Source: Nitrospira sp.
GTDB taxonomy: Bacteria; Nitrospirota; Nitrospiria; Nitrospirales; Nitrospiraceae
Direction: 5' to 3'
Assembly: GCA_018242765.1 (NCBI GenBank)
Contig: JAFEBH010000023.1
Coordinates: 42,834-106,833 of the forward strand
DNA length: 64,000 bases
Shown: positions 29,267 to 39,473 of the stretch, piece by piece
How the letters are laid out: the number at the start of each line of letters is the position of its first letter
Numbering within the stretch: the first letter of the stretch is position 1
Notes under the pieces: generated by a model
What the model was told of the DNA's origin: nothing
The model's input: only the letters and a program-made list of their open reading frames with translations
Databases searched by the model: none
Position numbers and translations under genes: made by a program

Positions 29267-32200
29267 TCATGCTTCTGGTCGCAGGGGTGCGACACGTTGG
29301 ATGGAATCCGGTGCCTGACGACGGCCTTTTCGAGGAAGGGGGACAATTTTTGGAATTGCGGCAGCGGCCCCACCCTTCTTCCCAACACGGATTTGTTCGG
29401 ACAGGCCCGCAACCGTCGGACGTTCAAAAAATGTTTTCATGGACACTTCCAGGCCGAAGATGTCCTGCAGGCGAGACAAGATCTGCAACGCGGCCAGTGA
29501 TTCTCCTCCCAGGGTAAAAAAGTCGTCTTGCAGACCAACTTGCCCGACACCGAGAACCTGTTGCCATACAAGCGTCACCTTCTCCTCAATCGTTGCATCG
29601 GGTCTCAACTCTGGTTGATCGTGGACTGATCTCGTATCATTTCCGTTTCTTGTCAAACCGGCGACGTGAGACAATGTTGCTCCGGAATTCTGTCGCACGA
29701 GGGATGTACAATCACGAACCGAGACGATGACTTGCGGAGACGTCCATCCGTCCAATATCCGGCCGAACACATCCTGTGCTTCCGAAGCCGCCATGCCGTC
29801 GAACTCGGCTGGATCGATCTGTAAGGCTTTCATCCGAGCTTCCGCCTGCACCGCCATCCCCACCTGATTCCACCGATCAAAATTGACGGACATGACGCGC
29901 ATTCCGCGTTTGGAGAACGCGTGAGCCAGCACGTCCAGAGTGGTGTTGGCAGCACAATAACCGACTTGCCCTACACCTCCGGTCAGCGCATTCAAGGACG
30001 AACAGAAGCAGATAAAGTCCAGCGATAGGTTACGGAGCACTTGATCGAGAACGATGGCACCGCTGATTTTTGGACTAAACTCTGTTTCCACGGCCTCCGT
30101 GGTTTTGAGGTCGATCAGCCCTCCACCTGCAATCCCCGCCGCATGGATCACTCCATGCAAAACCCCGAAGCGTTCCAACGTTTGCGTCAGTGCAGCACGC
30201 ATCTGTTGCTCATCAGCGACATGCGCCTGAATGGTGAGAATTTCTCCTCCGCATTGTTCGAGCGTCTTCAGCTGCTGCTTGTGCTCTTCTGTTGGCCCTG
30301 AACGACTGATCAAAACAAGACGTGCCTTGACCGTTCGGACAAGATAGTCGGCAAGTTGAAGACCGACTCCTCCCAGTCCTCCGGTGATGAGATAGACCCC
30401 TTGTGTTCGGAGCAGAAACGGTTGCCCGTTCGGACGATCCAACTTCACCGATTCGAACGCCGGCACCCACCGATATTCTCCTCGATAGGCCACGACTGGT
30501 TCATCCTGTGCGACAAGATCTTCGAAAAGAACTCGGTCGATCTCTTGCTTCATCAGCACGTCTTCATCATTCCTCGATGCATGAAGATCGACCACACGGC
30601 ATCGGAGATTCGCGTATTCCTGAGGGATGACCCGGCAGGCCCCCAGAATCGGGGCTGATTCAGGGCGCAACGTTTCTTCACCGATGACTTCGCATAATCC
30701 TGTCGTCAGGATGCAGATGCTTGTCGGCTCCGTCGATGTTCTGCTCCCCAAGACCTGCGAGAGGAACAGCAGACCATACAAGCCTCGATGTTGTGCGCGG
30801 CGGAAGGTTTCGACGGAAAACACATCATGAACGGGATGAAGGTTCCAACAGTGCACCACTTGATTGGGCAACCGCTCTTGCTCGCGCAACTCCTGAATCA
30901 AACGGTGATAATCTTCACGAACTCCCGGTCGTATCGCATAGCGTCCCTCGGCGAGTCGTTCGTATTGCTCTCCGGCCGATACCGTGACGACCGGCCTCCC
31001 GTCCAATTCCAGTTGGGTGACGATGCCTCTTCCTTCACCCCCTTCGCCGACGAACACCAACCACGAGCCGTCTCGAACCGGCCCGGTCGAATGAACGGCC
31101 CGCGCTCGCTTCCAAGTCGGTTCATAAAACCAGTCTCCGATATCCACCTTCTTGGCGGACACTCCCACCTGACCCGTCTCCGACGGCCGCTTCATCGGCT
31201 CGACCCAAAACCGCCGACGTTCAAAGGGATAGGTCGGCAAGGGTGCGCGGCGAGGACGCTCGCCGGAATAGAGGCCGGACCATTCGATCGGTACGCCTGC
31301 CGCCCAAAGATTCCCGACGGCGTCGAGAAAATCCGCCGTCTCCGATACCGGTGAGGATCCGCTTCGTGGTTTGCGCAAAGAGGCCAGCGCCATCAGCGGT
31401 CGTCGATCAATTTGTCGCTGAGCCAGCGCACACAAGGTCTGTCCCGGTCCTACTTCGAGCAGAATCCGCTCTGGCTTCCGGCACAGCGTCTCGATGCCAT
31501 CGGCGAAACGGACGGTCTGCCGGATATGGTCGGTCCAGTAGGACGGGGCCATGGCCTGAGTCGGTGTGATCCAATCGCCGGTCACGTTGGAAATCCACGG
31601 AATAGTCGGCGTACGATGCACCACACCGGAAACCTGAGCATGGAAGGACTGCAAAACGGGGTCCATCATGCGTGAATGAAATGCATGGGACGTGCGAAGT
31701 CGTACGCACTGGACACCCCTGGTCGCCAACGTGTCTTGCAGACGTGAGATCACAGGCTCAGGCCCGGACAGGACACACTGATTCGGAGCATTGACCGCTG
31801 CCAGATCCACGCCTTCCTGTAGAAACGACGTGACCTCGGCTTCCGACATCGACAGGGCCAGCATCGAACCGGATGGCGTGCTCTGCATGAATTGACCACG
31901 CATCGCGACCAGTCGAAGTGCATCCTCGATCGAGAAGACACCCGACAGGCAGGCCGCGACATACTCCCCCACGCTGTGTCCGATCATGCCCTCCGGATGT
32001 ACATTGAGACTCATCCACAGTTTGGCAAGCGCATACTCCAGCACAAACAAAGCCGGTTGAGTGAGCGCCGTGCGGTTGAGCCTCTCAGCATCGTCGGAGG
32101 ACTCATCGAACAAAACCGACTTGATGTCTATCCCGATGTGAGGTGCCAGGAGGTCCGCGCATCGGTCCACCTGTTCACGGAACACCGGTTCCTGGGCATA

Positions 32201-33865
32201 GAGACTGCGGCCCATCATGGGATACTGGGCGCCCTGCCCTGAGAATAAGAACACCACAGGCCTCGGTTCACTAACGTGAGTGATGGTGTTCACGGAATCG
32301 GATCGGCTTAAGGCGCATATGGTCGATTCCATGTCGTCGGCGACCACCCACCGTCGGTGGGCAAAGGCTCTTCGACCGGTCTGCAGCGTATACGCGACAT
32401 CCCGCAGTTCAGCCTTCGGGTGTTGCCGCAGATAGGCGACCAGTCTGGTGGTCGTCTCAGTCAATGCCGCTTCAGATCGTGCGGATAGCACGATGAGTCG
32501 CTGACGGGTATTGACCCGGTCAGGCTCTCGTTCAATGACGGGGGCTTCCTCCATGATCACATGCGCGTTGGTGCCACCGAGACCGAACGAGCTGACGGCG
32601 GCGCGGCGCGGCGTGCCGGAGGAGTTCCAATCAGTCAGTTTCGTATTGACGTAAAAGGGTGTTTCGGCAAATGCGATTTCCGGATTCGGGGAAGAGAAAT
32701 GCAGGCTCGGAGGAATCTGTTTGTGCGACAGTGTGAGAACCGTCTTGATCAGTCCCGCAATCCCTGCCGCCGCATCGAGATGGCCGATGTTGGTCTTCAC
32801 TGATCCGATGGCGCAAAATCCGGTTTTGTCGGTACCGGCATGAAAGGCCTGGGTGAGGGCCGCGACTTCTATCGGGTCACCCATTGGAGTGCCGGTCCCG
32901 TGAGCTTCGACATATCGGATGGACTCCGGCTCAACTCTAGAAGCCACTTGTGCTGCCCGAATCACACGGGCCTGTCCTTCCACACGCGGCGCTGTGTATC
33001 CGACCTTCTGCGCTCCGTCGTTATTGATCGCGGTACCCTTGATGAGCGCCAAGATATGGTCGCCGTCGGCCTCCGCATCATCGAATCGCTTCAACAACAC
33101 GATGCCGACACCGCTTCCTCCGACTGTTCCCCTCGCGTCCGCATCAAAAGCCCGACAGTGGCCGTCTGGGGAGGCGATCCCGCTCTTCTGATAGAGATAG
33201 CCGACCTTTTGCGGCACGTTGATAGAGACTCCTCCGGCCAGCGCCATGTCGCATTCGCCTGCCAGCAGTCCCTGACAGGCCAAGTGAACGGCAACCAGGG
33301 AGGTGGAACAGGCGGTTTGGACCGCGATGCTGGGCCCTTCCAAATTCAATTTGTAGGATACGCGGGTTGGAAGTGAATCTTTCTCAACGCCGAGAAGACC
33401 GGCCATATCGGAGGCTGACTGCAACAGAACACCTTCAGGAAACAGATTGAAGAGGTACCCGCTGGTGCTGGAGCCAGCATAGACGCCGATCGACCCCTTG
33501 AACCGTTCCGGGTCATATCCGGCATGTTCAAACGTCTCCCACGCACATTCGAGAAACAGCCGATGCTGTGGATCCATGATCTCCGCTTCTTTGGGCATTA
33601 CTCCGAAAAAATCAGCATCGAAGAGATCGATTCCCTCGATGATGCCTCGCATGCGGACATAGGCGGGATCCTGACACAGACGTTCTTGAACGCCGGCCGA
33701 TCTCAGATCCTCCTCGCTCAGCATGCTGATGGATTCCACTCCGTTTCGCAGGTTGGTCCAGAATGCAGCACTGTCCTGGCTGCCAGGGAATCGACAAGCC
33801 AGCCCGATGACAGCGATGTCCAATCCGTCGTGCTCGCTGGTCTGATCGCCGTCGTTATGATCCAT
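29267..33865 (-). CDS. Type I polyketide synthase module KS-AT-KR-ACP
   Basis: Adds one malonyl-derived two-carbon unit and reduces its keto group to a hydroxyl. The 1532-residue protein has a ketosynthase with Cys186 in TACSTSL, His in EAHGTGTPMGDP and His in KTNIGHLDAAAG; an acyltransferase with GHSVGEY and HAFH, the malonyl-selective signature; a ketoreductase with ITGGLGGVG and the Ser/Tyr/Asn catalytic set around CSSLNALTGGVGQVGYCAAN; and an ACP with LGGESL near residue 1480. No dehydratase, enoylreductase or thioesterase is visible. Only 1 bp separates it from the FAAL-NRPS stop. In a collinear reading it extends the acyl-aminoacyl chain before the first diaminobutyrate module. Confidence 0.95.
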   Translation of the reverse strand: MDHNDGDQTSEHDGLDIAVIGLACRFPGSQDSAAFWTNLRNGVESISMLSEEDLRSAGVQERLCQDPAYVRMRGIIEGIDLFDADFFGVMPKEAEIMDPQHRLFLECAWETFEHAGYDPERFKGSIGVYAGSSTSGYLFNLFPEGVLLQSASDMAGLLGVEKDSLPTRVSYKLNLEGPSIAVQTACSTSLVAVHLACQGLLAGECDMALAGGVSINVPQKVGYLYQKSGIASPDGHCRAFDADARGTVGGSGVGIVLLKRFDDAEADGDHILALIKGTAINNDGAQKVGYTAPRVEGQARVIRAAQVASRVEPESIRYVEAHGTGTPMGDPIEVAALTQAFHAGTDKTGFCAIGSVKTNIGHLDAAAGIAGLIKTVLTLSHKQIPPSLHFSSPNPEIAFAETPFYVNTKLTDWNSSGTPRRAAVSSFGLGGTNAHVIMEEAPVIEREPDRVNTRQRLIVLSARSEAALTETTTRLVAYLRQHPKAELRDVAYTLQTGRRAFAHRRWVVADDMESTICALSRSDSVNTITHVSEPRPVVFLFSGQGAQYPMMGRSLYAQEPVFREQVDRCADLLAPHIGIDIKSVLFDESSDDAERLNRTALTQPALFVLEYALAKLWMSLNVHPEGMIGHSVGEYVAACLSGVFSIEDALRLVAMRGQFMQSTPSGSMLALSMSEAEVTSFLQEGVDLAAVNAPNQCVLSGPEPVISRLQDTLATRGVQCVRLRTSHAFHSRMMDPVLQSFHAQVSGVVHRTPTIPWISNVTGDWITPTQAMAPSYWTDHIRQTVRFADGIETLCRKPERILLEVGPGQTLCALAQRQIDRRPLMALASLRKPRSGSSPVSETADFLDAVGNLWAAGVPIEWSGLYSGERPRRAPLPTYPFERRRFWVEPMKRPSETGQVGVSAKKVDIGDWFYEPTWKRARAVHSTGPVRDGSWLVFVGEGGEGRGIVTQLELDGRPVVTVSAGEQYERLAEGRYAIRPGVREDYHRLIQELREQERLPNQVVHCWNLHPVHDVFSVETFRRAQHRGLYGLLFLSQVLGSRTSTEPTSICILTTGLCEVIGEETLRPESAPILGACRVIPQEYANLRCRVVDLHASRNDEDVLMKQEIDRVLFEDLVAQDEPVVAYRGEYRWVPAFESVKLDRPNGQPFLLRTQGVYLITGGLGGVGLQLADYLVRTVKARLVLISRSGPTEEHKQQLKTLEQCGGEILTIQAHVADEQQMRAALTQTLERFGVLHGVIHAAGIAGGGLIDLKTTEAVETEFSPKISGAIVLDQVLRNLSLDFICFCSSLNALTGGVGQVGYCAANTTLDVLAHAFSKRGMRVMSVNFDRWNQVGMAVQAEARMKALQIDPAEFDGMAASEAQDVFGRILDGWTSPQVIVSVRDCTSLVRQNSGATLSHVAGLTRNGNDTRSVHDQPELRPDATIEEKVTLVWQQVLGVGQVGLQDDFFTLGGESLAALQILSRLQDIFGLEVSMKTFFERPTVAGLSEQIRVGKKGGAAAAIPKIVPLPRKGRRQAPDSIQRVAPLRPEA

Positions 33866-33866
33866 C

Positions 33867-36800
33867 TCAGGTTCTCTCCGTCATCGTCTGGCGTTGTTCT
33901 CGTTGCCGCTGCAAGCGCCGAACGCCTGCCAGGCGCCGCTCCATCGTCCGCTGCATCTGTTCAGCCTCGGGAAACACTCCATGCCGTCCGTGCGAGGTGT
34001 GGTCGCCGTTGAGATATGCCGCAAGTGCCTGCACCGTCGGGTATTGGAACAGATCCACCATGGCCAATGGTCGTGTGCTGATGGCGCGAACTTGGGTCAG
34101 CACTTTAGTGAGAAGAAGGGAGTGTCCTCCCAAATCGAAGAAATTGTCGTATCGCCCGACCGACTCTCGTCCAAGAACCTTGTTCCAAATTTCTGCGATG
34201 GCCCGCTCCATGTCAGTCTGGAGCGGTGCCGAAACCGGTTCCGCTTTGGGAGCCCTTCCAGCGAGCACTCTCAACGCCTGGCGATCCACCTTCCCACGCG
34301 ATGTCAACGGCAACGCGTCGAGAATGATCCACTCGGCGGGAATCATATATCCGGGAAGGCGTTCGGCGAGAAACCCTCGCAGGTCTTGAACCGTCGTAAT
34401 AGTCTCACCCCGAGGCACAACAAATCCGAACAGTCTCGGCTCTTTCCCCCGGCCCCCCCCCGACAAGCTTGAAGGCTCGTTCATTTCCTGCAGGACGAGC
34501 GCATCTTTGACATTGGGATGTTGCTTGATCCAACACTCTATCTCGGCTGGTTCAACCCGGAATCCTCGAATCTTCATCTGGTCGTCATATCGACCAATAA
34601 ATTCCACATTGCCGTCAGCGCGCCGCCGTGCCCTGTCACCCGTTCGATACAATCGTTGACCAGGTTCGCGGCTGAAGCAGTGCGGGATGAACACCTCCGC
34701 TGTTCGGGCTGCCTGACGATGGTATCCTCTGGCCAAACCGGCCCCGCCGATGTAGAGCTCACCTGCCACCCCGATGGGGGCCGGTTGGAACGCCGAGTCA
34801 AGAACATATAATTCGGCATTGGCAATCGGCCGTCCGATCGGCACCGTGGATGCTGAGATCCAATCCTCCCGCCGCTTTGGTATGAAGTAGCTCGTCGTGA
34901 TCGTGGCTTCAGTTGGGCCATACGAGTTGCACCAGACGATGCGATCATCGGCAAGTCGTTGCCAACGGACCAGACTATCCGGTAGCGCCTTTTCGCTCCC
35001 TACAATCACCGAGCGGAGGGAAGACGGAAGAGTCGCTCCACTCTGCTCCATCGCCTCGATCCATTCGGCCCAGTACGGCGTCGGCAAGTTCAACACGGTA
35101 AGACCTTGGTCCTTGATGAACTGCTGAAAGTCTGAGAATTCCGGCACCGGCTCGTTCGGCCGCAACACCACCGATGCGCCCACCGACCACGTGGGAAAGC
35201 ACTCCTCGGCCGCGACGTCAAAACTGATCGACGCAAATTGCAGCACACGATCGGTGGGCCGCAGGCCGTAGTGCTTCGCCATAGCCGTGCTGTGATTGAC
35301 CAATGCTTGATGAGAGACCTCGATTCCCTTTGGTTGGCCGGTCGTCCCGGAGGTATACAACACGTACGCCACATTCTGAGGAGCGATAGCAGAAGGCAAA
35401 TCGCCATCAGGCAAGGACTCCAACACCGGCCCTATCTCATCCAGCAAGATGACCTGAATCGTCACGTCGTGAAAGTGCGCGGCAAACCGCTTTTGAGTGA
35501 GCAGCACGTGCGCCCCGCTGTCCTCGATCATCACGCGGGATCGCTCATAGGGAACAGAAGGGTCCATCGGCACATAGGACGCCCCTGCTTTCAGCGATCC
35601 GAGCAGAGCCGTCCCCATCTCCAGGGATCGCTCCAGACACAGTGCGACGCGGCATTCCGTTTCGACGCCCTGCTGCTTGAGATACCGGGCTAACTGATTG
35701 GCTCGTGCGTTGAGTGACCGGTAGTTGTACGAAACACTGTTCCACACCATCGCGACGGCATCCGGTGTGAGCGTTGCCTGTTGTTCGAACAGCTGATGGA
35801 GACACAGTTCCTGCGGATAGTCCGCTGCTGTCGCGTTGCAACTCTGAAGCAGATACCTTCGTTCATCTTCGCCGAGCATGCCGAGTTCGCTCACCCGCTC
35901 ATCAGGACTCCGCACGATCTGCCTGAGTAATTCTTGAAAATGTCCGGCCATGCGCGCGATGGTTTCACGGGTGAACAGGTCCGTGCTGTACTCAAACACC
36001 GCCTCTAACCGACCATCTTTCATCGCCGTCAGTTCTAGAGTGAGGTCGAACACGGATGTTCGGGTGCTCGTCTTCATCCGGCATACATCCAGGCCATCCA
36101 GACGGCAGAGCTCAGGTTGCTCTTCTTCCAAGGTCAGCATCACCTGATAGAGCGGCGTATGGCTGAGACTACGCGGGACGTGAAGGGCATCCACCAACCG
36201 TTCAAACGGAAGGTCTTGGTTGGCCTGCGCCTCAAGCACGGTCTTCCGCACCTGTGCCAGCAACTGGAGAAAAGAGGGATCACCCGTCAGATCCACGCGC
36301 AATGCGACCGTATTGACGAAACAGCCAATGAGGGAATCGCATTCCGGCTGAGATCGGTTGGCAACCGGCGTACCGACGCAGAACTCCGACTGTCCACTGT
36401 AGCGAGCCAACAATAGGTCGAATGAAGCCAGAACGGTCATGAACAAAGACGCCCGTTGCCTAGAGCCGATGTCCTGGAGCCGCCTCCCGACGTCTTCGGG
36501 TACAGTCCAGGCATGTCGATCACCCTTCTGTCCTTGCACAGCGGGACGAGGACGATCGGTTGGCAATTCAAGCACATGCGGAACGGACGTCAGCTGTCGG
36601 CCCCAGTAAGTTTCTTGCCGCTTCCATTCTTCACTGTCGACACAGTGACGCTGATACAGGACAACATCCCGGTACTGCCTCGATAGAGGTGGGAGAGGAG
36701 AGCTCATCCCCTTCTTGAATGCCTCATACAGCCGCGTCAATTCGTGTCCGAAAATTCGCATAGACCAGCCGTCGGCAGCGATGTGATGGATCGTGACCAG

Positions 36801-39272
36801 CAGAATCTGGTCCGCCTGAGTCAGTCGAAGTAGTCGCACCCGAATCAACGGACCTGCTGGCAGATCAAACGCGTGGTGAGCCTCGTTCGACATCCACAGC
36901 GAGATGTGCTCCTCCTGCACTGCTCCGCTCACATTCGTCAGATCTTCGACCGGGAGCGGAAGTTCATACTGTAAATCGATCACCTGAGCCGGATGACCTT
37001 GATCGACGACGAATCGCGCGCGAAGAATCTCATGGCGCCGTACGATTTCCTTCAGAGCTCGATGAAGCGCCGTCAGATCGAGTACTCCTTTGATTCGCAA
37101 GGCAACCGGAATATTGTTAAATGAGCTGTCCGGCGCGAGTTGATCGAGAAACCAGAATCGTTGCTGAGAGAAGGACAGAGGCGTGATATCTCCGGGAGGA
37201 GTGGAGTCCAGAAGGTGACGCGACGTCGTCGGCTTCGATTGAGATGTTGATCGGATCTGCGCTGCCAGACCCACTGGCGTGGGCGCGTCGAACAGCAATT
37301 CAAGAGGAAGCTCGACGCCATACACGTCTTGCAGTTTGGCCAACACCTGTGTCCCTCGCAAGGAATCTCCGCCAAGCTCAAAGAAATTGTCGTGAGGCCC
37401 CACGTGGGGGCGGCCAAGCGCCTGCGCCCAGACGTCGACAACCCGGGTGAGGATGTCATCCTTGGCTTCCTCAGAACCGACACCGGTCCCTCTTTCGACC
37501 CGCTCAGGATGGGACGTGGTGTACAGAACGTCGAGCTTGTGAGCCAAAAACTTTGCGCGGCACAGATGCCGTTGAACCTTTCCACTCGAGGTCTTTGGCA
37601 GAGTCCCAGGCTTGATCAGGACGACTGCATACACTGGAACTTCATGATGTTCCGTGACTGCTCGGCTGACTCCCGCGGCGACAGAGTCGAGAGCAATCGA
37701 CGAATGACCGGTCACTTCCTGCACCACCACCAATTGCTCCTCATCATCGACCGGGATAGAGAACACTGCGCCGCAACCTGGCCTGAGTGAAGAATGACTG
37801 TCCTGTACCGTCGCCTCGATATCGTGCGGATAATGGTTCCGGCCACGAATGATGACCAGATCCTTTAATCGGCCGACGATGAGCAGTTCGTCGTGGTGGA
37901 TCGCTCCCAGATCGCCGGTTCGAAGGAATGGACCTTCTCCGGTATCCCCGAGCGTGGCGGCGAATGTCTGTGCAGTGGTTTCCTCTCGATTCCAGTATCC
38001 CTGCGCTACACTGGCGCCCTTGACCCAGATCTCTCCGACGTGCCCATGAGGACAGTGCAAGAAGGTGTCCGGATTGACAATGACCAATTGCTGATCACCG
38101 GCAGGTCGGCCACACCCAACCAGTCGAGTTGCGGAGCTGTCGGCCCGGGAGGCCACGACCACTTCGCCTTTCTCCAACACGGCCTTCTCAGCGAGCGTGA
38201 GAATGGGCGCCGCACCATGCTCACCGCCCGACACAAACAATGTCGCTTCAGCCAATCCGTAACAGGGATAAAAGGCTTCACGCCTGAACCCGTAGCGGCC
38301 GAACATATCCGTGAATCGATCCAATGTTCCCGCGTGAATGGGCTCAGCCCCGTTGAACGCCACCGACCAGGAACTGAGATCCAATTGTTCTCGTTCCTCC
38401 ACGGAAATCTGACGGACACAGAGGTCATAGGCGAAATTCGGTGCCCCGCTGGTGGTTGCGCGATACCGTGAGATCGCAGATAGCCATCGAAACGGCTTCT
38501 GCATGAAATGCACGGGCGACATCAACACACAGGGCCGACCGAGATAGAGCGGCTGCAGGACGTTCCCGATCAGTCCCATATCGTGATACAGCGGCAGCCA
38601 CCCGAGGACGGTCGTGTGCTCGCCGTGACCGAACGCCTCTTGAATCATCCGCTGGTTATGCAACAGATTCTCATGACTCACCATGACGCCCTTCGGGGTA
38701 CCGGTCGACCCCGATGTGTATTGAAGAAACGCGAGCGTCTCCCCGGCCACGGACGGCGTCCGCCAGATAGTTTCGATCCCTTCAGCCGGAACGTCGGTTT
38801 CAAGCCACTGCACGTCCCCGAACTCTGCCATTCCGGAATCCTGCCGACTCACCCGCTCAACGCCGGCATGAACCTTCGCCGTTGCCAGCGCTAAGCTCGC
38901 TCCTGAGTCGGTGAGTACCGCCCGCAATCGTCCCAGCATTCGTTTCCGTTGCGGTGGATAGGCTGGTACGGCGACGACGCCCGCATAGAGGCAGCCGAAG
39001 AATGCGGCAATGTAGTCAAGCCCTGGTGGATAGAGAAGAATGGCCCGCTCACCTTGTGCGCACAATGATTGAAGCCGAGCCGCAATGGCCCGCGCGCGAT
39101 GATCCAATTCACCGTACGTCAGCTCGCCGGCCTCCGTCTCACCGTCAGTTAAAAAGATGAACGCGGGTTGCTCCGCGAGATCGTCGGCTCTCCTACGAAG
39201 AAGCTCGACGAGTGTCGTGACGCCTGTACGCTCTTCGGATACCAATGCAATCCCCCTCTGCGCTTCAGGCAC
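33867..39272 (-). CDS. Loading protein: fatty acyl-AMP ligase - ACP - C - A - T
   Basis: First enzyme of the line: activates a fatty acid as acyl-AMP, loads it on its own ACP and condenses it with the first amino acid. 1801 residues. The ligase (about 1-590) has YTSGSTGTPKGVMVSHENLL, LPLYHDMGLIG and RGRNHYPHDIE, features of FAAL enzymes rather than acyl-CoA ligases. ACP has FFELGGDSL near 640; C has SFSQQRFWFLDQL and HHIAADGW; A has FDVAAEE, LTVLNLP and NSYGPTEATIT, giving D-V-E-N-V-V-S-I-T, which I cannot assign; T has FFDLGGHSL. The GTG at 39272 has no clear ribosome site; a TTG nine codons downstream follows AGAGGGGG and may be the true start. It stands first in the operon, behind the ECF-type promoter at 39446-39473. 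Confidence 0.93.
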   Translation of the reverse strand: MPEAQRGIALVSEERTGVTTLVELLRRRADDLAEQPAFIFLTDGETEAGELTYGELDHRARAIAARLQSLCAQGERAILLYPPGLDYIAAFFGCLYAGVVAVPAYPPQRKRMLGRLRAVLTDSGASLALATAKVHAGVERVSRQDSGMAEFGDVQWLETDVPAEGIETIWRTPSVAGETLAFLQYTSGSTGTPKGVMVSHENLLHNQRMIQEAFGHGEHTTVLGWLPLYHDMGLIGNVLQPLYLGRPCVLMSPVHFMQKPFRWLSAISRYRATTSGAPNFAYDLCVRQISVEEREQLDLSSWSVAFNGAEPIHAGTLDRFTDMFGRYGFRREAFYPCYGLAEATLFVSGGEHGAAPILTLAEKAVLEKGEVVVASRADSSATRLVGCGRPAGDQQLVIVNPDTFLHCPHGHVGEIWVKGASVAQGYWNREETTAQTFAATLGDTGEGPFLRTGDLGAIHHDELLIVGRLKDLVIIRGRNHYPHDIEATVQDSHSSLRPGCGAVFSIPVDDEEQLVVVQEVTGHSSIALDSVAAGVSRAVTEHHEVPVYAVVLIKPGTLPKTSSGKVQRHLCRAKFLAHKLDVLYTTSHPERVERGTGVGSEEAKDDILTRVVDVWAQALGRPHVGPHDNFFELGGDSLRGTQVLAKLQDVYGVELPLELLFDAPTPVGLAAQIRSTSQSKPTTSRHLLDSTPPGDITPLSFSQQRFWFLDQLAPDSSFNNIPVALRIKGVLDLTALHRALKEIVRRHEILRARFVVDQGHPAQVIDLQYELPLPVEDLTNVSGAVQEEHISLWMSNEAHHAFDLPAGPLIRVRLLRLTQADQILLVTIHHIAADGWSMRIFGHELTRLYEAFKKGMSSPLPPLSRQYRDVVLYQRHCVDSEEWKRQETYWGRQLTSVPHVLELPTDRPRPAVQGQKGDRHAWTVPEDVGRRLQDIGSRQRASLFMTVLASFDLLLARYSGQSEFCVGTPVANRSQPECDSLIGCFVNTVALRVDLTGDPSFLQLLAQVRKTVLEAQANQDLPFERLVDALHVPRSLSHTPLYQVMLTLEEEQPELCRLDGLDVCRMKTSTRTSVFDLTLELTAMKDGRLEAVFEYSTDLFTRETIARMAGHFQELLRQIVRSPDERVSELGMLGEDERRYLLQSCNATAADYPQELCLHQLFEQQATLTPDAVAMVWNSVSYNYRSLNARANQLARYLKQQGVETECRVALCLERSLEMGTALLGSLKAGASYVPMDPSVPYERSRVMIEDSGAHVLLTQKRFAAHFHDVTIQVILLDEIGPVLESLPDGDLPSAIAPQNVAYVLYTSGTTGQPKGIEVSHQALVNHSTAMAKHYGLRPTDRVLQFASISFDVAAEECFPTWSVGASVVLRPNEPVPEFSDFQQFIKDQGLTVLNLPTPYWAEWIEAMEQSGATLPSSLRSVIVGSEKALPDSLVRWQRLADDRIVWCNSYGPTEATITTSYFIPKRREDWISASTVPIGRPIANAELYVLDSAFQPAPIGVAGELYIGGAGLARGYHRQAARTAEVFIPHCFSREPGQRLYRTGDRARRRADGNVEFIGRYDDQMKIRGFRVEPAEIECWIKQHPNVKDALVLQEMNEPSSLSGGGRGKEPRLFGFVVPRGETITTVQDLRGFLAERLPGYMIPAEWIILDALPLTSRGKVDRQALRVLAGRAPKAEPVSAPLQTDMERAIAEIWNKVLGRESVGRYDNFFDLGGHSLLLTKVLTQVRAISTRPLAMVDLFQYPTVQALAAYLNGDHTSHGRHGVFPEAEQMQRTMERRLAGVRRLQRQREQRQTMTERT

Positions 39273-39392
39273 ACCAAGAGCGCGGGATGTCGGTTATGCT
39301 TTCATCCCGAACCACAGTGAACCTCTGTTGGGTTTCGCTCGTTTTCTCAGTCGGTGAGCTCGAAGGCCATCTGCATTGAAGGGAATAGCTAG

Positions 39393-39410
39393 CGCGGTCT
39401 GGAGACCGCG
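39393..39410. promoter_or_regulatory. Perfect inverted repeat in the leader of the biosynthetic operon
   Basis: CGCGGTCT, two bases, AGACCGCG. It lies between the predicted transcription start (about 39440) and the first gene (39272). There is no T-run on either side, so it is not a normal intrinsic terminator. It could be an operator or an RNA hairpin in the 5' leader. Confidence 0.4.
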
Positions 39411-39445
39411 GCCCTTCTCTGATGACTGAGTCGTCGTGTACTACT

Positions 39446-39473
39446 TAGACGGAATGCGAAATTATTTCCTCAC
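39446..39473 (-). promoter_or_regulatory. Predicted ECF (FecI-like) promoter of the NRPS/PKS operon
   Basis: On the minus strand GTGAGGAA (39473-39466), a 14-bp spacer, then CGTCTA (39451-39446), about 170 bp before the first gene. The same two boxes with 14-15 bp spacing occur before the TonB receptor, exbB and the efflux operon. CGTC in the -10 element is common for ECF sigma factors; a FecI-like sigma is encoded at 48398-48991. Confidence 0.6.
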
